Below, piece by piece: positions 47,185-57,670 of a DNA stretch of 64,000 nucleotides. Source of the stretch: Zasmidium citrigriseum (taxonomy: Eukaryota; Ascomycota; Dothideomycetes; Mycosphaerellales; Mycosphaerellaceae). The notes beneath the pieces are model-generated. The model worked only from the letters and a program-made list of their open reading frames with translations, made no database searches and was not told where the DNA came from. Position 1 is the stretch's first letter. Each line of letters begins with the position of its first letter. Both the position numbers and the translations under genes were made by a program. The stretch lies in the NCBI GenBank assembly GCA_002786025.1, contig NHNW01000005.1, forward strand, positions 1,054,001 through 1,118,000, given 5' to 3'.

Positions 47185-48839
47185 TTAGTCCTTCGCCTCC
47201 CTCAACCTCAGCGTGACCGGCCGTGCCGGACAACTCGTCAACGTCAAATTACTCGTAATCGGACCCTCCAACTCCCCAGGTGCAGCCTCAATCCTATCAA
47301 ACCTCTGCAACAACCTCACAAGCACATAACTCGCCTCAGTAAGCGCAAACTGCTGACCAATACAAATTCTAGGACCACCATTGAAAGGCAAAAATTCCCA
47401 ACCAGGCCGTTTACCAACGAAACGCTCTGGCTTGAACTCTAGGGCATCTTCGCCCCAGAGGTCTTTGCGTCGGTGCATTACGTGGATGGAGTAGTCGACC
47501 TGTTGTTTCGCGGGAAGGAAGATGGGTGCGTTGCCATCGGGGCCTCCGCCGCGGGGGAGGGTTGTGGCTTTACTTGTCTGGCGACCGTTACCTGGGACGA
47601 TGGTCCAGAGGCGGAGAACTTCGTTCAAGGTGTACTGGAGGTATTGGCAGGATTTGAGGGTGGAGAAGGTGATATCCTGGGGATTGTCAAACGTGCCGAA
47701 AGTCTCGATGATGGTTTGGCGAAGCTTGGTGAAGACCTCGGGGTTGCGGAGGAGCTGGTGGAAAGTCCAGCTTAGGAGGGAGGAAGTGGTATCCCGACCA
47801 GCGAGGAGAATGTTGAGCAATTGGGCGCGGAGTTCGACGGGATCGCGGGTCTGTTGGGCGAGAGCTTCGAGGAAAACGTATTTCTCCTTGTGGTCGTGGC
47901 CTTCTTCGGCTTTCTTCTCTGAGGGCGTCTTCTTGAGTGCGAGCTCCACGTAGTGCTTAACGAAGTCGTTGACCACTTTGTTGTCTACCTTGTACTCGGG
48001 TGGGTTGTGTGTCCAGTGGAAGTCGACCAGGCGGAACTTGGTTGCCATGACCAGTTGGGCGTGGTCGAAGTGGTAGGAAAAGTTCTTTTCGTTGCGCTCT
48101 TGGTCGGCGGATTTGCCGGTAGACACGCCCTCTGCTTCGGCGAGCTGGGAGTCGACGGATTCGCCGAAGAGGAACTCGGTGGCAGCGTCGATGGTCAAGC
48201 GGAAGAAGAGCGTTTGGATGTCGGTGAACTTGGTCCAGCCGTCGTTCTGTACGGGCATGACTTTGAGGAGGCTTTTGACGTGGCGCTCTTCCATATCGAG
48301 ATCACTGATCTGCTCACGGATGAAGTTGGGTCGCAGCATGGCACGAGAGTGCTCCCACTTCTTTCCATCTTGGACGAAGATACCGTCACCCAAGACTTCG
48401 CCCATGATGGCGTGACGAACATTGCCGAGATTGAAGTCCTGAAACTGTGTCGCGAGCATGGCCTGGATGTTCTTAGGATCGCTAGTGAAGAAGATCTTCT
48501 GGCCCATGATCGTGTACGTGAACGTCGAGACCTCTCTGCCAAGCGCCTTGCTGATCTTTCTCTGTCGCTCTTCCAGGAAGTCGGGGAACATGCGAGCCTT
48601 GTCGGCGGCTTGAACGTCCTTCAACTGCTTCAGGCCCATGAACCCGCAGTCTGGGACCATAGGAGGGTCCTGACAGCCAAGTTGTCTTGCTTTCGCTGTT
48701 CACTAGGTCAGCTCGAGTCCTCCAAAAGATGTGTGCTCAACTTACAAGCATTCTGAATCCTGGTCAGGATGATCGAGCCGATCTTGTAGACGGCCAGAGC
48801 CGCGAGTGCCAGCAGTGGCAGGAGAATGAACCGCTGCAT
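47185..48839 (-). CDS. Cytochrome P450, CYP52-like
   Basis: Exons, in transcription order, are 48839-48746 and 48695-47185 (534 aa). The 50-bp intron (GTAAGT...AACAG) joins RIQNA and SKARQLGCQDPPMVPD. Exon 1 is the N-terminal membrane anchor (MQRFILLPLLALAALAVYKI). Signatures are AGRDTTSSLLSW (I helix, oxygen activation), EVLRLW (ExxR) and FLPFNGGPRICIGQQFALTE with heme ligand Cys 476. The family's usual substrates are n-alkanes and fatty acids, oxidised at the terminal carbon in the ER. The upstream gap to the next gene is about 2 kb. Confidence 0.92.
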
Positions 48840-50807
48840 CTTGAAGGTCGTTCTTTCCAGTAGAAGTCGAAATCGCTCTCGTCTCACTTCTGATGGGGGC
48901 CCCAACACCTTATAAACAGGCGTCCTTGTGCGATCGTCGCACGCGTCAGCTCGCAGACCCCGAACAGGCCCAAGTGGGATGAAACGAGGTAAGGCCTAAC
49001 CGAAGCGTCGCGAGGCCGTAAGCTGAACAAACAGCTTCCTCTAATTGGATTGGAGCTCGCAGTTGTCCGCCAAGGTGAAGCGATGGATTCTGCCTATATC
49101 AAAAGGCAGGCATGCAGGAAGCTCGAGGAGCGCTGTTGTTGGTGAGGAAGGTGCTCGGCTCTTGCTTTTGTGTCAGACGGGATCGACTCGTGGCAATGAT
49201 CGTTACTTGACAGGACCAGCTATGCGCGGATCTGGAGCTGAGGGATTGTGTTCTTCCAACCCAACAAGGATACCACTTACTCGAAGTATTCGATGGCGAC
49301 TTTATACGAATACTGATCACCTTCTCTGTAGTAGTAGTAATAGCCTGCCACATGCGGGGCGGCTGAGCACAGCATGCACGAGTCCCCGGTGGGACGGAAT
49401 GCCTCTAGCAGGAGGTTCTGCGAAACCGAAGCGCCTCGCGTGTAAAGAGAGCAATCAGAGCTCGAGGGCTGGTGTTGTCTATAGGGCTCAACCCCTGCGA
49501 AGGATTCAGACCACGCGGGCGGGCGAAAGCGTGGCATGGGATGGCATGTGGAGTTCCCAATGATAATAAGCCGCCTGATCGTCAGCAACGCAACGGCGAG
49601 ATTGTTGTTGCTCACCGCGCCATGGTGAAAGTTGCCTCCTTGGGAGTATGCTGCGGGTTTCGGCGGTGTTTTGCCACGCTGGCTTTGATCCAGGAAGATG
49701 GCAGCAGAGATTCGGTCCCTCTTAACACCGCATACTATACCACATGCCGATCGGAACAATTCATCAAGCCGCCGGACAGCTCATCGAATCTCCAACACTT
49801 TCCGTCCACGCGAAAGAGTATTCGGATTCGTATGCATGACGGCGGAGCGGCCGAGGGCAAAATTTCTCGCCAAGTATCAGGCGTTCAAGGCAGGCGTCCA
49901 AAGAGCAATTTTCCCTCCAGTCGTTCATCATCGTCAGCAAGATCTCCAATATAGAATCTGCTGACGGAGACTGCTCTTCAAGCTAGCAGGCATATGAGCT
50001 GAAGTCGTAGATGACTCCTGTTGTGCAACGCGACCAGAGAATCGTGGCGTACTAGGGTTGTGCCCTGATTGAGGCGGCTCCGACTGGGCGAAATGCATCA
50101 AGGACCTCGAGGCTTTATCATCGCTGAGCGGTTTATGTCAGCCCTTGAGAAGTTTGGGTCGGTAAAAGGTATTTTCGTGCGAGGACGATGAAATTGGGAT
50201 GAGAGTTTGGTGTTCGCAGTCCCACGTCAAACATCCTCGTCCAACACCCCGGCCACTTCCTTCCAATCCCTGGACAACATCAATACCAGCGAGAAACCAA
50301 GCAGAAGAAACGAGGTGTTAGAGATGGTCAGTGGACATGAGACTTGACGTTCATTTAAACTACTGTCCCAAGAGTCGAGGAGCTGCCCTATGTCTACTTT
50401 TCTCAGTCCCGGTCGGAGAATCCTGATCGGATCCGAAAGGATCAATGACAAGCCATACAACCACTAGATCAAGGTATCACAAAGAAGGGAGTCGACTTGT
50501 TGAAGCGATTCGTGGTGAAATTCTCCTGTCTCGTATCTATACATGCGGCGAGCCCTTCTCTGCCGCTATCCAAGAATCTCTCCTCATCCAAAAGCAATAT
50601 GAGAACGCCGTTGCTCAATGCTCGTGAATCTTCTTTCGTCATCATCCCCTGATCCAAAAGGTCTATCGCGATGCAAGAAAATGCAGCAAGACGAATATGG
50701 GGTATCGTGCAGAACGCTCAATCAAAAAGCAAAACGCCGTCGCTCATGGCAAGTCTCCTCTCGTGAAAGTCGCAGTCGTTGTCGATGTCGATGTCGATGT
50801 TGGCCGC
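48840..50807. other. Intergenic, 2.0 kb
   Basis: No gene is supported in the interval before GH43; frames of 150-170 codons lack start codons or protein character. A short hexanucleotide repeat (GTCGAT)n occupies about 50775-50803, just before the GH43 stop. Confidence 0.45.
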
Positions 50808-52454
50808 TCAGTTCTGCCCGTTATGGCCGAGATGGACCGTGCTGTTATCGCGGACCAGTCTGACTACAGTGTCGTCGAACTCAAGCTTGGTCGTAAACAT
50901 GGCGCGAACCCTCCCGACTTCCTCGTAGTTGACCCTGGCGTGGAAGGCGAAGTTCCATCCGCCCTGGCCATCTTCGGTCACTCCAACGGATCCAGGTGCC
51001 TCGAGTCCCCAGTCGCCAGTCTTCAAGAGAGTGCCCTTAGCGCGAGTGTATGGTCCCTTGATGTCCTTGGCCGTGGCGTACTTAACGACGTAGGTATTCT
51101 CGCGGGTGCAGCCAGAGGAGAAGAAGAGAAAGTAGACCCCGTCCGGTGATCTTATCAGCATTGGTGCTTCGACAAGGGGTCCATCTGATTCGTTGTTGGA
51201 CAGAATCTCAACAGGGTCGCCAACTTTGGTGATGCCGTCCTCTTTCATCTGTTGGAGCATGATGGGGGTGTCCTTGATTGGCTTTACGGTGTTACCACAA
51301 GCGCCTCCTATGATACAGATTAGCATGTGTCACAGATGGCTCGATGAGGTCCATGATCTTCTTGACTTGCCATTTCCAATGTTGTTCCCGTCGACTTTGT
51401 AGGTGATCCAGATCGTATCGTCCGCGTCTCTCATCGCCTCAGGATCAATGGCACCGCCGATATCCTTTGGGCAGGCAATGAAATCGTCAAGTGCCTCGTA
51501 CGGTCCTGCAGGCGAAGAAGCCACCGCAGCACCAACACAGTGCGGAAACGGATGCGGTGCGAACTTCTTGCCATTTTTGCCCGGCCGCAAGTAGGGGTTG
51601 GCGCCGTTCGGGATCGCAGCGTAGTACATCACGTACTTTCCATCTGCGCGCTTCACAACCGCTGGTGCCCACGTGCTGGAGATTCTCGGTTTGTCGACCT
51701 TGTGATGAGCACCCATGGTCCAGTCTCCAGTGGCTGGGAGCGGCTGATCGGCGAGAGAGACGAGTGTCCAGTCGGCGAAGTTCTTGGAAGTTGCCATCTG
51801 GATATTGGCAAGGCCGAAATCGGGTGTATTCAGAGATGCGTTGTTCGAGTGGTCGGGATAGGGGAGAACACCAGCAGCATTGGTCGTGGCGAAGGCGTAC
51901 CAAGTACCGTTCTCGTAGTACAGAGCAGGATCCGGGAAGTTGGATGGAATTGCAGCTCGAATTGGTCCGCCGTGGTGCCCTGATCCACCTGGTCCGTCGT
52001 GTTGTGCACTGGCGTGGTGGTTGCGATCCACCGTGGTCACGATGGCCGCAATGATGACGGCAATTAGAACAGCTGCCATGACTGCAGCCGATACTATGAA
52101 GCCGATGGATAGAAAAGAGAAACTCCTGTCGTTGGTGTTCTTCTCTGGATCCTTGGAGGCGACAGGTCTGGTAAAATACTTCTGGAAGAATGAAGGTTGT
52201 TTGTTGTCGCTGGCATGCTGTTCGTCCGGTTTATAGTCTTGTGCCGACATGGCTTGATCATGCTGTCCTCGTGATAGTACACTTGTAGCTTCTGAATGAG
52301 TGGGAATTGGCTCCTGACTTGGGCCTCGGCCGTCTTCAGGAGAGCCAAAGTTTTGTGGTGTTGATTGCGTGGCCTCGAGTTGCGGTGCATGGGCCGTCGA
52401 GGAATGTGCGCCAGATGTCGGCGGCATGTTCGCCGCGCCTTCTCGACTTTCCAT
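50808..52454 (-). CDS. Membrane-anchored glycoside hydrolase family 43; GC-AG intron
   Basis: Exons, in transcription order, are 52454-51371 and 51307-50808 (527 aa). The intron (63 bp) has a GC donor (G|GCAAGT) and ATAG acceptor, and joins KVDGNNIGN to [10 protein letters not shown], matching the usual KVDGN...GGACGN run of this family. The N-terminus is a ~110-residue disordered cytosolic region followed by one membrane segment ([21 protein letters not shown]), i.e. a type II protein with the catalytic domain outside. The five-bladed domain begins [20 protein letters not shown] (first catalytic Asp), with [10 protein letters not shown] and the presumed acid VEAPMLI. GH43 enzymes cleave arabinan or xylan side chains. 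Exact specificity is unknown. Confidence 0.88.
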
Positions 52455-54404
52455 GTTGCCTGGTATGGAGACGTGATTCTTTCCAAGCAGGTGCGACTGT
52501 CCTCGGCGTTAACACTCGGTCCAGAAAGACATGCACAACAACACTCGTGGCCAGGCTATCGCACGAAATCCAGAAACCGGGAAGCCAATGTATAAGGAGT
52601 CGACACAGCTGAAGTCATCGGTGCGACATTGAGTTTTCGAGGTGTGAACGGTGTCCAAGACAGACTCGGGAGAAGGACGGGAGGATGGCAGTGCCTCCTG
52701 TACGCTGGTGAATACGGTATATACGGGAGGAAGAGCGGGCGCCGGGAGCCCTATAGCGCTGAAGCAGCAGGCGGGCGCAGCGACGAGGTGCTAAGAGCAC
52801 CTGGCGCAACAAACCACTATACTGATGCAATGCGCGGATCCCGTCCTCGCTCAATGGCCGCAATGCTGCTGGCGGGTTTGCACACAGACGCCGGCCACGC
52901 GGATTGTTCACCAGCAAACAAATCAAAGGCACGGCGTGGGTCGCGTCCAGCACTGCAGGTTCGCGCCATTCGTCCAACTCGAAACAGCCTTCATGCTGGC
53001 CCGAGACTGCGAGATGGCAACTCTATTTCCATCTCCTCCTGCTGAGTCACTTTCAGGTTGCCTCAGACGCCGTTCGTATTCCACCGTCGGCCTCGTCATC
53101 AGCTTCATCTGCGAGATCAAGACTCATTCCAGACATCTCGAGGTTGCATGCTCTTCGACTGCATCCACGGCCATGCATGTCCATCACCAACCATGCCAAC
53201 CTCCTTGTTGATGACGAGCGATTGTGCAACAGCGACGGTCTCCTGGCGCGTCTGGGATGATCCTGCGACGCGCAGCATGTTCCTGAGACCCTGCACAGCC
53301 GCCTCGCTCGCTGGCTCTGGCTCACGGACTGCGCGCGAGGCGGCGTGTTTCTAATTCCATCCTCTGCAAAACACCGCCATTCGCTCCCTTTCTCTGGATG
53401 ACGGCGAAACCGTGGAGGCCACGGCCATGTGGTTGTGTTCTTGGAGATTGTTCACGAGATGGAGAGCTGTTGGCATGGTGACATTGGTGAAAAAAACGTG
53501 CGCTCCATGGCCGTCAGCCAAGCCCGTTTGACAGGACGACCCTCATCGATCCTGAGGACCCCGCCAATGCTTGTCTGCACTTCACATCCTCTGCCACGTC
53601 CTTCTTTTGAGGGAGCATTTACGGCGGTGTACACCAGGCATCAACGCCTTCTTTATTACATCGACCACTTCTGCTGCATGCTGCAGTCGACGGGAGGCAT
53701 GGCAGCGAGCAATGCAGGCGCTGGCTTGTGCCCCTTTGGTGGCTATACGAGCACGCTGCAAAGCTTAAAATCGGCGAGCGATGAAACACCCACAGAAACG
53801 GTGTCTTTATCCGCTGACTTGACTACTTACTACTGCGGCGTATCTACGGCCTGCTTCTACACATCTCAGCTGCGCTGCGCTTCAACCTATCTAGGCACCG
53901 CGCTCGCCCCGAGTACGAACTCATTACCCCGGCAAATCAATCGGCACGAGATCGATGGCACCATCTGGCATCACGCACTCTAGACCGCACATCATTCACT
54001 GGGCCATCATTTTTCTCCGGGCTAACACCACCATCCAATTCTGCATAAAGACAGGTCACAAGCCCAAAGTGTGGGTCTAGATCGACCGTATTACAGTAAG
54101 CGAAAGAAGGGAATGCTTAGGTTAGCTACGGGATAAGGTAAGTGCTGCTGCACATGTCAACTACCGAAATCTATAATAGAAGCAGAACTACGCTATGGCT
54201 GGAGACCCAACGGCCATCACCAGATCCGTTGATTTTGCTCAAGATAGTGGCAGTGCTAAAGCCACACAACTCTGAACGGGCACTTCGCTATATACTTCAC
54301 GTGCAGGCATCTGGCTGACAAGACACACCATCAACGCCTTTCCGAACGAGCCTTGAGCATCGCAGAACAATCACTCGACATCATCAATCCAAGGACACAT
54401 CAAC
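52455..54404. other. Intergenic, 1.95 kb
   Basis: No gene is supported. Overlapping open frames on both strands in 52.6-54.0 kb reflect GC-rich sequence; the longest (53429) starts with GTG. Confidence 0.45.
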
Positions 54405-54572
54405 ATGGCCGAAACGAACTACATCGTCATCTACAGCGTCTCGCTGCTGTTCCTGCAAACCATCTACACCCTCGAGCGACCCGAAGTCCGATCGGCATGG
54501 AAGGAGTTTCGCAATACCTACTGGCCGACTGTCAAGAAGCAGCCTGAGGAGCTCCTCGATGTCTACTACTGA
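54405..54572 (+). CDS. Small membrane protein, 55 aa
   Basis: The start is CAACATGGCC at 54405, and the frame ends with TGA at 54570-54572. The protein begins MAETNYIVIYSVSLLFLQTI, a single membrane helix after a short N-terminus, then YTLERPEVRSAWKEFRNTYW and a charged end (VKKQPEELLDVYY). Its balanced composition and the amphipathic Trp/Arg segment after the helix are typical of small mitochondrial or ER membrane proteins. No named family. It may be part of a larger transcript with the frame at 54677, but no splice signals compel this. Confidence 0.55.
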   Translation: MAETNYIVIYSVSLLFLQTIYTLERPEVRSAWKEFRNTYWPTVKKQPEELLDVYY

Positions 54573-55295
54573 ACAACACTGCACAATGGCAACCCCAATA
54601 CCGAACGGCCAATCTCACCTGACCACTAAATCTTGTACTTGGTAAAGCAAGAAGGCTTTCTATATCACGCCAGAGAATGACGCTATCACCGAAGCGGAGT
54701 ATCTCCTGGACCGACTACCAATACTACTCTTCGGACCCCGGCACGCGGTTCCGTTCTCCATTTCCACGGGTCAGACTCAGCACAGCAAGTGACGAGTACA
54801 ATACGGAGCAAATGGCATGGCTGGAGAGACACCCAATCAAAGCCAGGCAGCGTGTGCTTCCACCCCGGCGCCGAGTGCGGTATCACGAGTCCCACAACCA
54901 TGGGATGATCCTGGAGCACAAGTAGCCGTCAAAAGCTCGATCAGGGGCGGATTCGGGGGAACATCAGCAGGGACATGAATATGTGCTATGGACTTCCAGA
55001 ACACTCGAGGGAGCTGCCTTCGGCGGCCAGCCGCTGAGGATTTGTCTGGGCGAATGGGAATCGGCGTATCAATCTGAAATAAGCCAACCATTCGTTTGAT
55101 TCTGGGCCATTTGACCCTGCATCAAGTGCGTTTACATATGAACATTGTCTGTAAATAAAGGAGTGACCCAGCCGTTACTGCATCGAAAGTGGTATCATAG
55201 TGCAGAATCCAAGAAACATCAAATATCATCAGAAACGAAACTGTCGTCGCTCACTCGTCGGGAGCATCTTTAACGAGGTTCTGAAGTTCCGTCGT
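54573..55295. other. Mostly intergenic, one weak frame
   Basis: A + frame at 54677-54925 (82 codons, MTLSPKRSISWTDYQYYSSD onward) is weakly protein-like but has no independent support; a second frame in the same stretch also looks plausible, which argues against either. Confidence 0.3.
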
Positions 55296-55621
55296 CTAGT
55301 TGGAGACCTTATCTGGGACCTGAAGAAAGAGTCAGCTTTGTACTGCGGCTCATCGCATCGAGCGAGAATCATACCTTCTTGCCGGTCTTCTTCTCGAAGA
55401 AACCGCGCAGCTTATCGGTGAACTTCTCGTTCTTGTCGCGGTACTTGGCGGGGTCGACGTTGTGGCCGCTCATCTGGCCGGCCTTCTTCTCAACGGCATC
55501 AACGGCTGAAGTTGAGGCGGTCAGCAAACTACGTCATCGCATACCATCAAGACGTTGAAATGGATGGATGGGAATACTCACCCTTGTCGAGATAATCCTC
55601 CTTGGGCTGTCCTGCGGCCAT
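55296..55621 (-). CDS. Small conserved-type protein, 64 aa, three exons
   Basis: Exons, in transcription order, are 55621-55582, 55505-55375 and 55319-55296. Introns of 76 and 55 bp have GTGAGT/GTATGA donors and TTCAG acceptors. The start ATG at 55621 has a NNCATGGCC context. The protein is MAAGQPKEDYLDKAVDAVEK, then KAGQMSGHNVDPAKYRDKNE and a Lys-rich helix (KFTDKLRGFFEKKTGKKVPD). It resembles the short fungal helical proteins that repeat KxGxxxDPxKxRxxNEKxxDxxR, which are usually cytosolic and stress- or stationary-phase-induced. I do not know a function. None of the exons is long enough to stand out alone. Confidence 0.7.
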
Positions 55622-56047
55622 GTTGTCTGTAACTGTTCGGTGTCTTGAGATGTGTGGTAACGGAAGGTGTTATCTCTGCAGCAATGTGGTCGCAGGAAGA
55701 GGAAGTTTATATGTTGCTGCGCTTCGTCTTACCTGAGAGGTTCTAGCCATTCAGCGGCGAGGATCTGACGCACGCCGTTACCGTTGCCGCCCGGCATGTG
55801 ACAGGAAGGGCCGATCGAGGCTGTGGCTGTGCCTGTTGCGCCACAGATTGCACGAACGCCACGATCACGGAATCGCTGCCACGGCCCAATGAAACAAAGT
55901 CGCCGGACTTCGGGCAAGCTGGAATTTGAGATTGTGCCCTTTCGAAGACCGAACTAGTGCTTAACATTGACGACGACGTCTGACGGTGTCGCTGACAGAC
56001 TTACACCTTGACGCTGTGTCTGTCTTGACGAGCGGCATTCGAAGGCA
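55622..56047. other. Divergent promoter region
   Basis: This is the shared 5' region between the 64-aa gene (minus) and the YMC-type carrier (plus). No other feature is recognised. Confidence 0.45.
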
Positions 56048-57155
56048 ATGGCGGAGGCGTTGGAAGAGGCCAAAGAAGCGGCCAATGGCCTGCAGGTGGT
56101 CAAGGACCTCTTTTCAGGTGCCGTCGGTGGCGTGGCCCAGGTGTTGATTGGTATGTGAATGCGACGGAGTGTCCGAGTCGGCATGGAGACGACAGCGCGA
56201 AAAAGCCACATAAGATGGAACAGCGGGCTGGCATTGAGATCATGGAACATATGCTGACCAACTGAAAGGCCAACCATTCGGTAAGCTCTAGATCCATACT
56301 GATACTCGACTTCACCCTCTGATTGAGCAAGACATCGTCAAGGTCCGGTTACAGACGACAACCCAATACAAAGGCGCCCTCGATTGCGCCTCGCAAATTC
56401 TCAAGAATGAAGGCGCCCCAGCCTTCTACAAAGGCACCCTCACCCCATTGATCGGAATCGGCGCCTGTGTGTCCGTCCAATTCGGAGCCTTCAACTACGC
56501 CCGACGAGCCTTTGAAGCTCAGAATGCCTCCAAACTCAACAAGTCCATCGATCAGCTAGAGAAAGAACCCCAACCTCTGAGCTACGGCCAATACTACGCC
56601 GCAGGAGCCTTCGCTGGACTCGCCAACACAGTCCTCTCCTCCCCCATCGAACACGTCCGTATCCGTCTCCAAACCCAACCTCACGGTGCCGCGCGCCTCT
56701 ACACCGGCCCCATGGATTGCATCACGAAACTCTCCCGCTCACCCAGCGTAGCCATGGGCCTCTACCGCGGCACCTCCGTGACCCTGTTCCGCGAAGCCCA
56801 AGCCTACGGATTCTGGTTCCTGACGTTCGAATACCTGATGAACCAAGACGCCAAACGCAACAACTACGCCCGGAAAGACATCGCCACCTGGAAAATCGCC
56901 ACGTACGGCGGTCTCGCGGGTGAAATGTTGTGGATCTCGTCGTATCCGTTCGATGTAATCAAGTCGAAGATGCAGACGGATGGGTTTGGCGAGAAACAGA
57001 GGTATAAGTCCATGCGGGATTGTTTCGCGCAGACGTTTAGGCAGGAGGGTATGATGGGTTTCTGGAGGGGTGTTGGACCGACGCTTTTGAGGGCTATGCC
57101 TGTGAGCGCGGGCACGTTTGCCACGGTGGAGTTGACGATGCGGTTGATCAGCTAG
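56048..57155 (+). CDS. Mitochondrial carrier, YMC1/YMC2-like; 12-bp microexon
   Basis: Exons are 56048-56150, 56269-56280 and 56332-57155 (312 aa). The 12-bp second exon (GCCAACCATTCG) completes VLIGQPFDIVKVRL, the first carrier signature PxDxxKxRL. Introns: 118 bp (GTATGT ... GCTGAC ... AAAG) and 51 bp (GTAAGC...CAAG). The protein has three ~100-residue carrier repeats with further signatures SPIEHVRIRLQTQ and YPFDVIKSKMQTD, and RGVGPTLLRAMPVSAGTFATVE at the end. The second signature (SPIEHVRIRLQ, with E in place of the usual D) is typical of the YMC1/YMC2 and carnitine-carrier branch of the inner membrane. The substrate is not certain. Confidence 0.88.
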
Positions 57156-57670
57156 AATCAGAAGCACTACTCAACTGGAAGGGTGGTCTACTTCCGCTCG
57201 ACGACCCTTCGTTACGAATGCGAGCTACCTTTTGACTCATACCACTTCAGCCGCACACCAACCTATATGACCCATTTGCAAAACAGCGTCTCTCAGGGAA
57301 GTAGCTCAGCCAATTGGATTTTAAACTGAGGTGCCTGCAGAGAACCCTTCCACATAGGCTCAAAACCTGTGGTTGCTGTTCAGGTCTCAGCCAACCTGCC
57401 CGCGAGGGTCTTCCCTTTTTGCCGTCTCGAGGGGCTGAGTTCGACTCACCCGATGTGCTTTATTTTTCTTTTTGACGTTTTTGATACGATCGATGCTGTC
57501 TCTATTTCTATATTGTTTCGTCGAATGAATATGATGCTGTGCACTCCTTGAAAACGCCGACAAATGCAGATGGTCTCAAGACGCCCACAAATGCTACCAA
57601 TCCCTCAAAGAACGCTGCCATGAATGCTGCGAGAATCCCATTCAACCCCAATTGATCCCTTGTTCCTTCT
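57156..57670. other. Intergenic, contains the candidate ncRNA
   Basis: The interval between the carrier and the Zn2Cys6 regulator is convergent (both 3' ends). Apart from the candidate ncRNA and T-rich stretches, nothing is recognised. Confidence 0.45.
57295..57473 (+). ncRNA. Candidate Pol III-type structured RNA (weak)
   Basis: A-box-like TAGCTCAGCCAATTGG at 57302-57317 and B-box-like GAGTTCGACTC at 57437-57447 are followed by a T-rich run (57460-57473). A 7-bp helix AGGGAAG (57295-57301) with CTTCCCT (57410-57416) could close several short hairpins (CTCAG/CTGAG, CCACA/TGTGG, GGTTG/CAACC, CCC-GCGA-GGG). It does not fold as a canonical tRNA, and no protein-coding alternative exists. All this is by eye. 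Confidence 0.25.

Noticed and set aside
49045..49954. Frames of 160-172 codons in the gap upstream of the P450
   Set aside because: Lack ATG or protein character; overlapping on both strands; no splice signals to connect them.
50775..50803. CRISPR-like or satellite repeat
   Set aside because: Only a few GTCGAT hexamers; no spacers or long array. No CRISPR, rRNA or intact transposon was seen in the window.
53429..53983. 184-codon plus-strand frame after the GH43 gene
   Set aside because: Begins with GTG and lies among several overlapping frames of similar length on both strands.
57295..57416. Canonical tRNA
   Set aside because: A box and closing helix are suggestive, but no T-arm of the right geometry precedes the 3' helix and the B box lies outside it; kept only as a weak ncRNA candidate.
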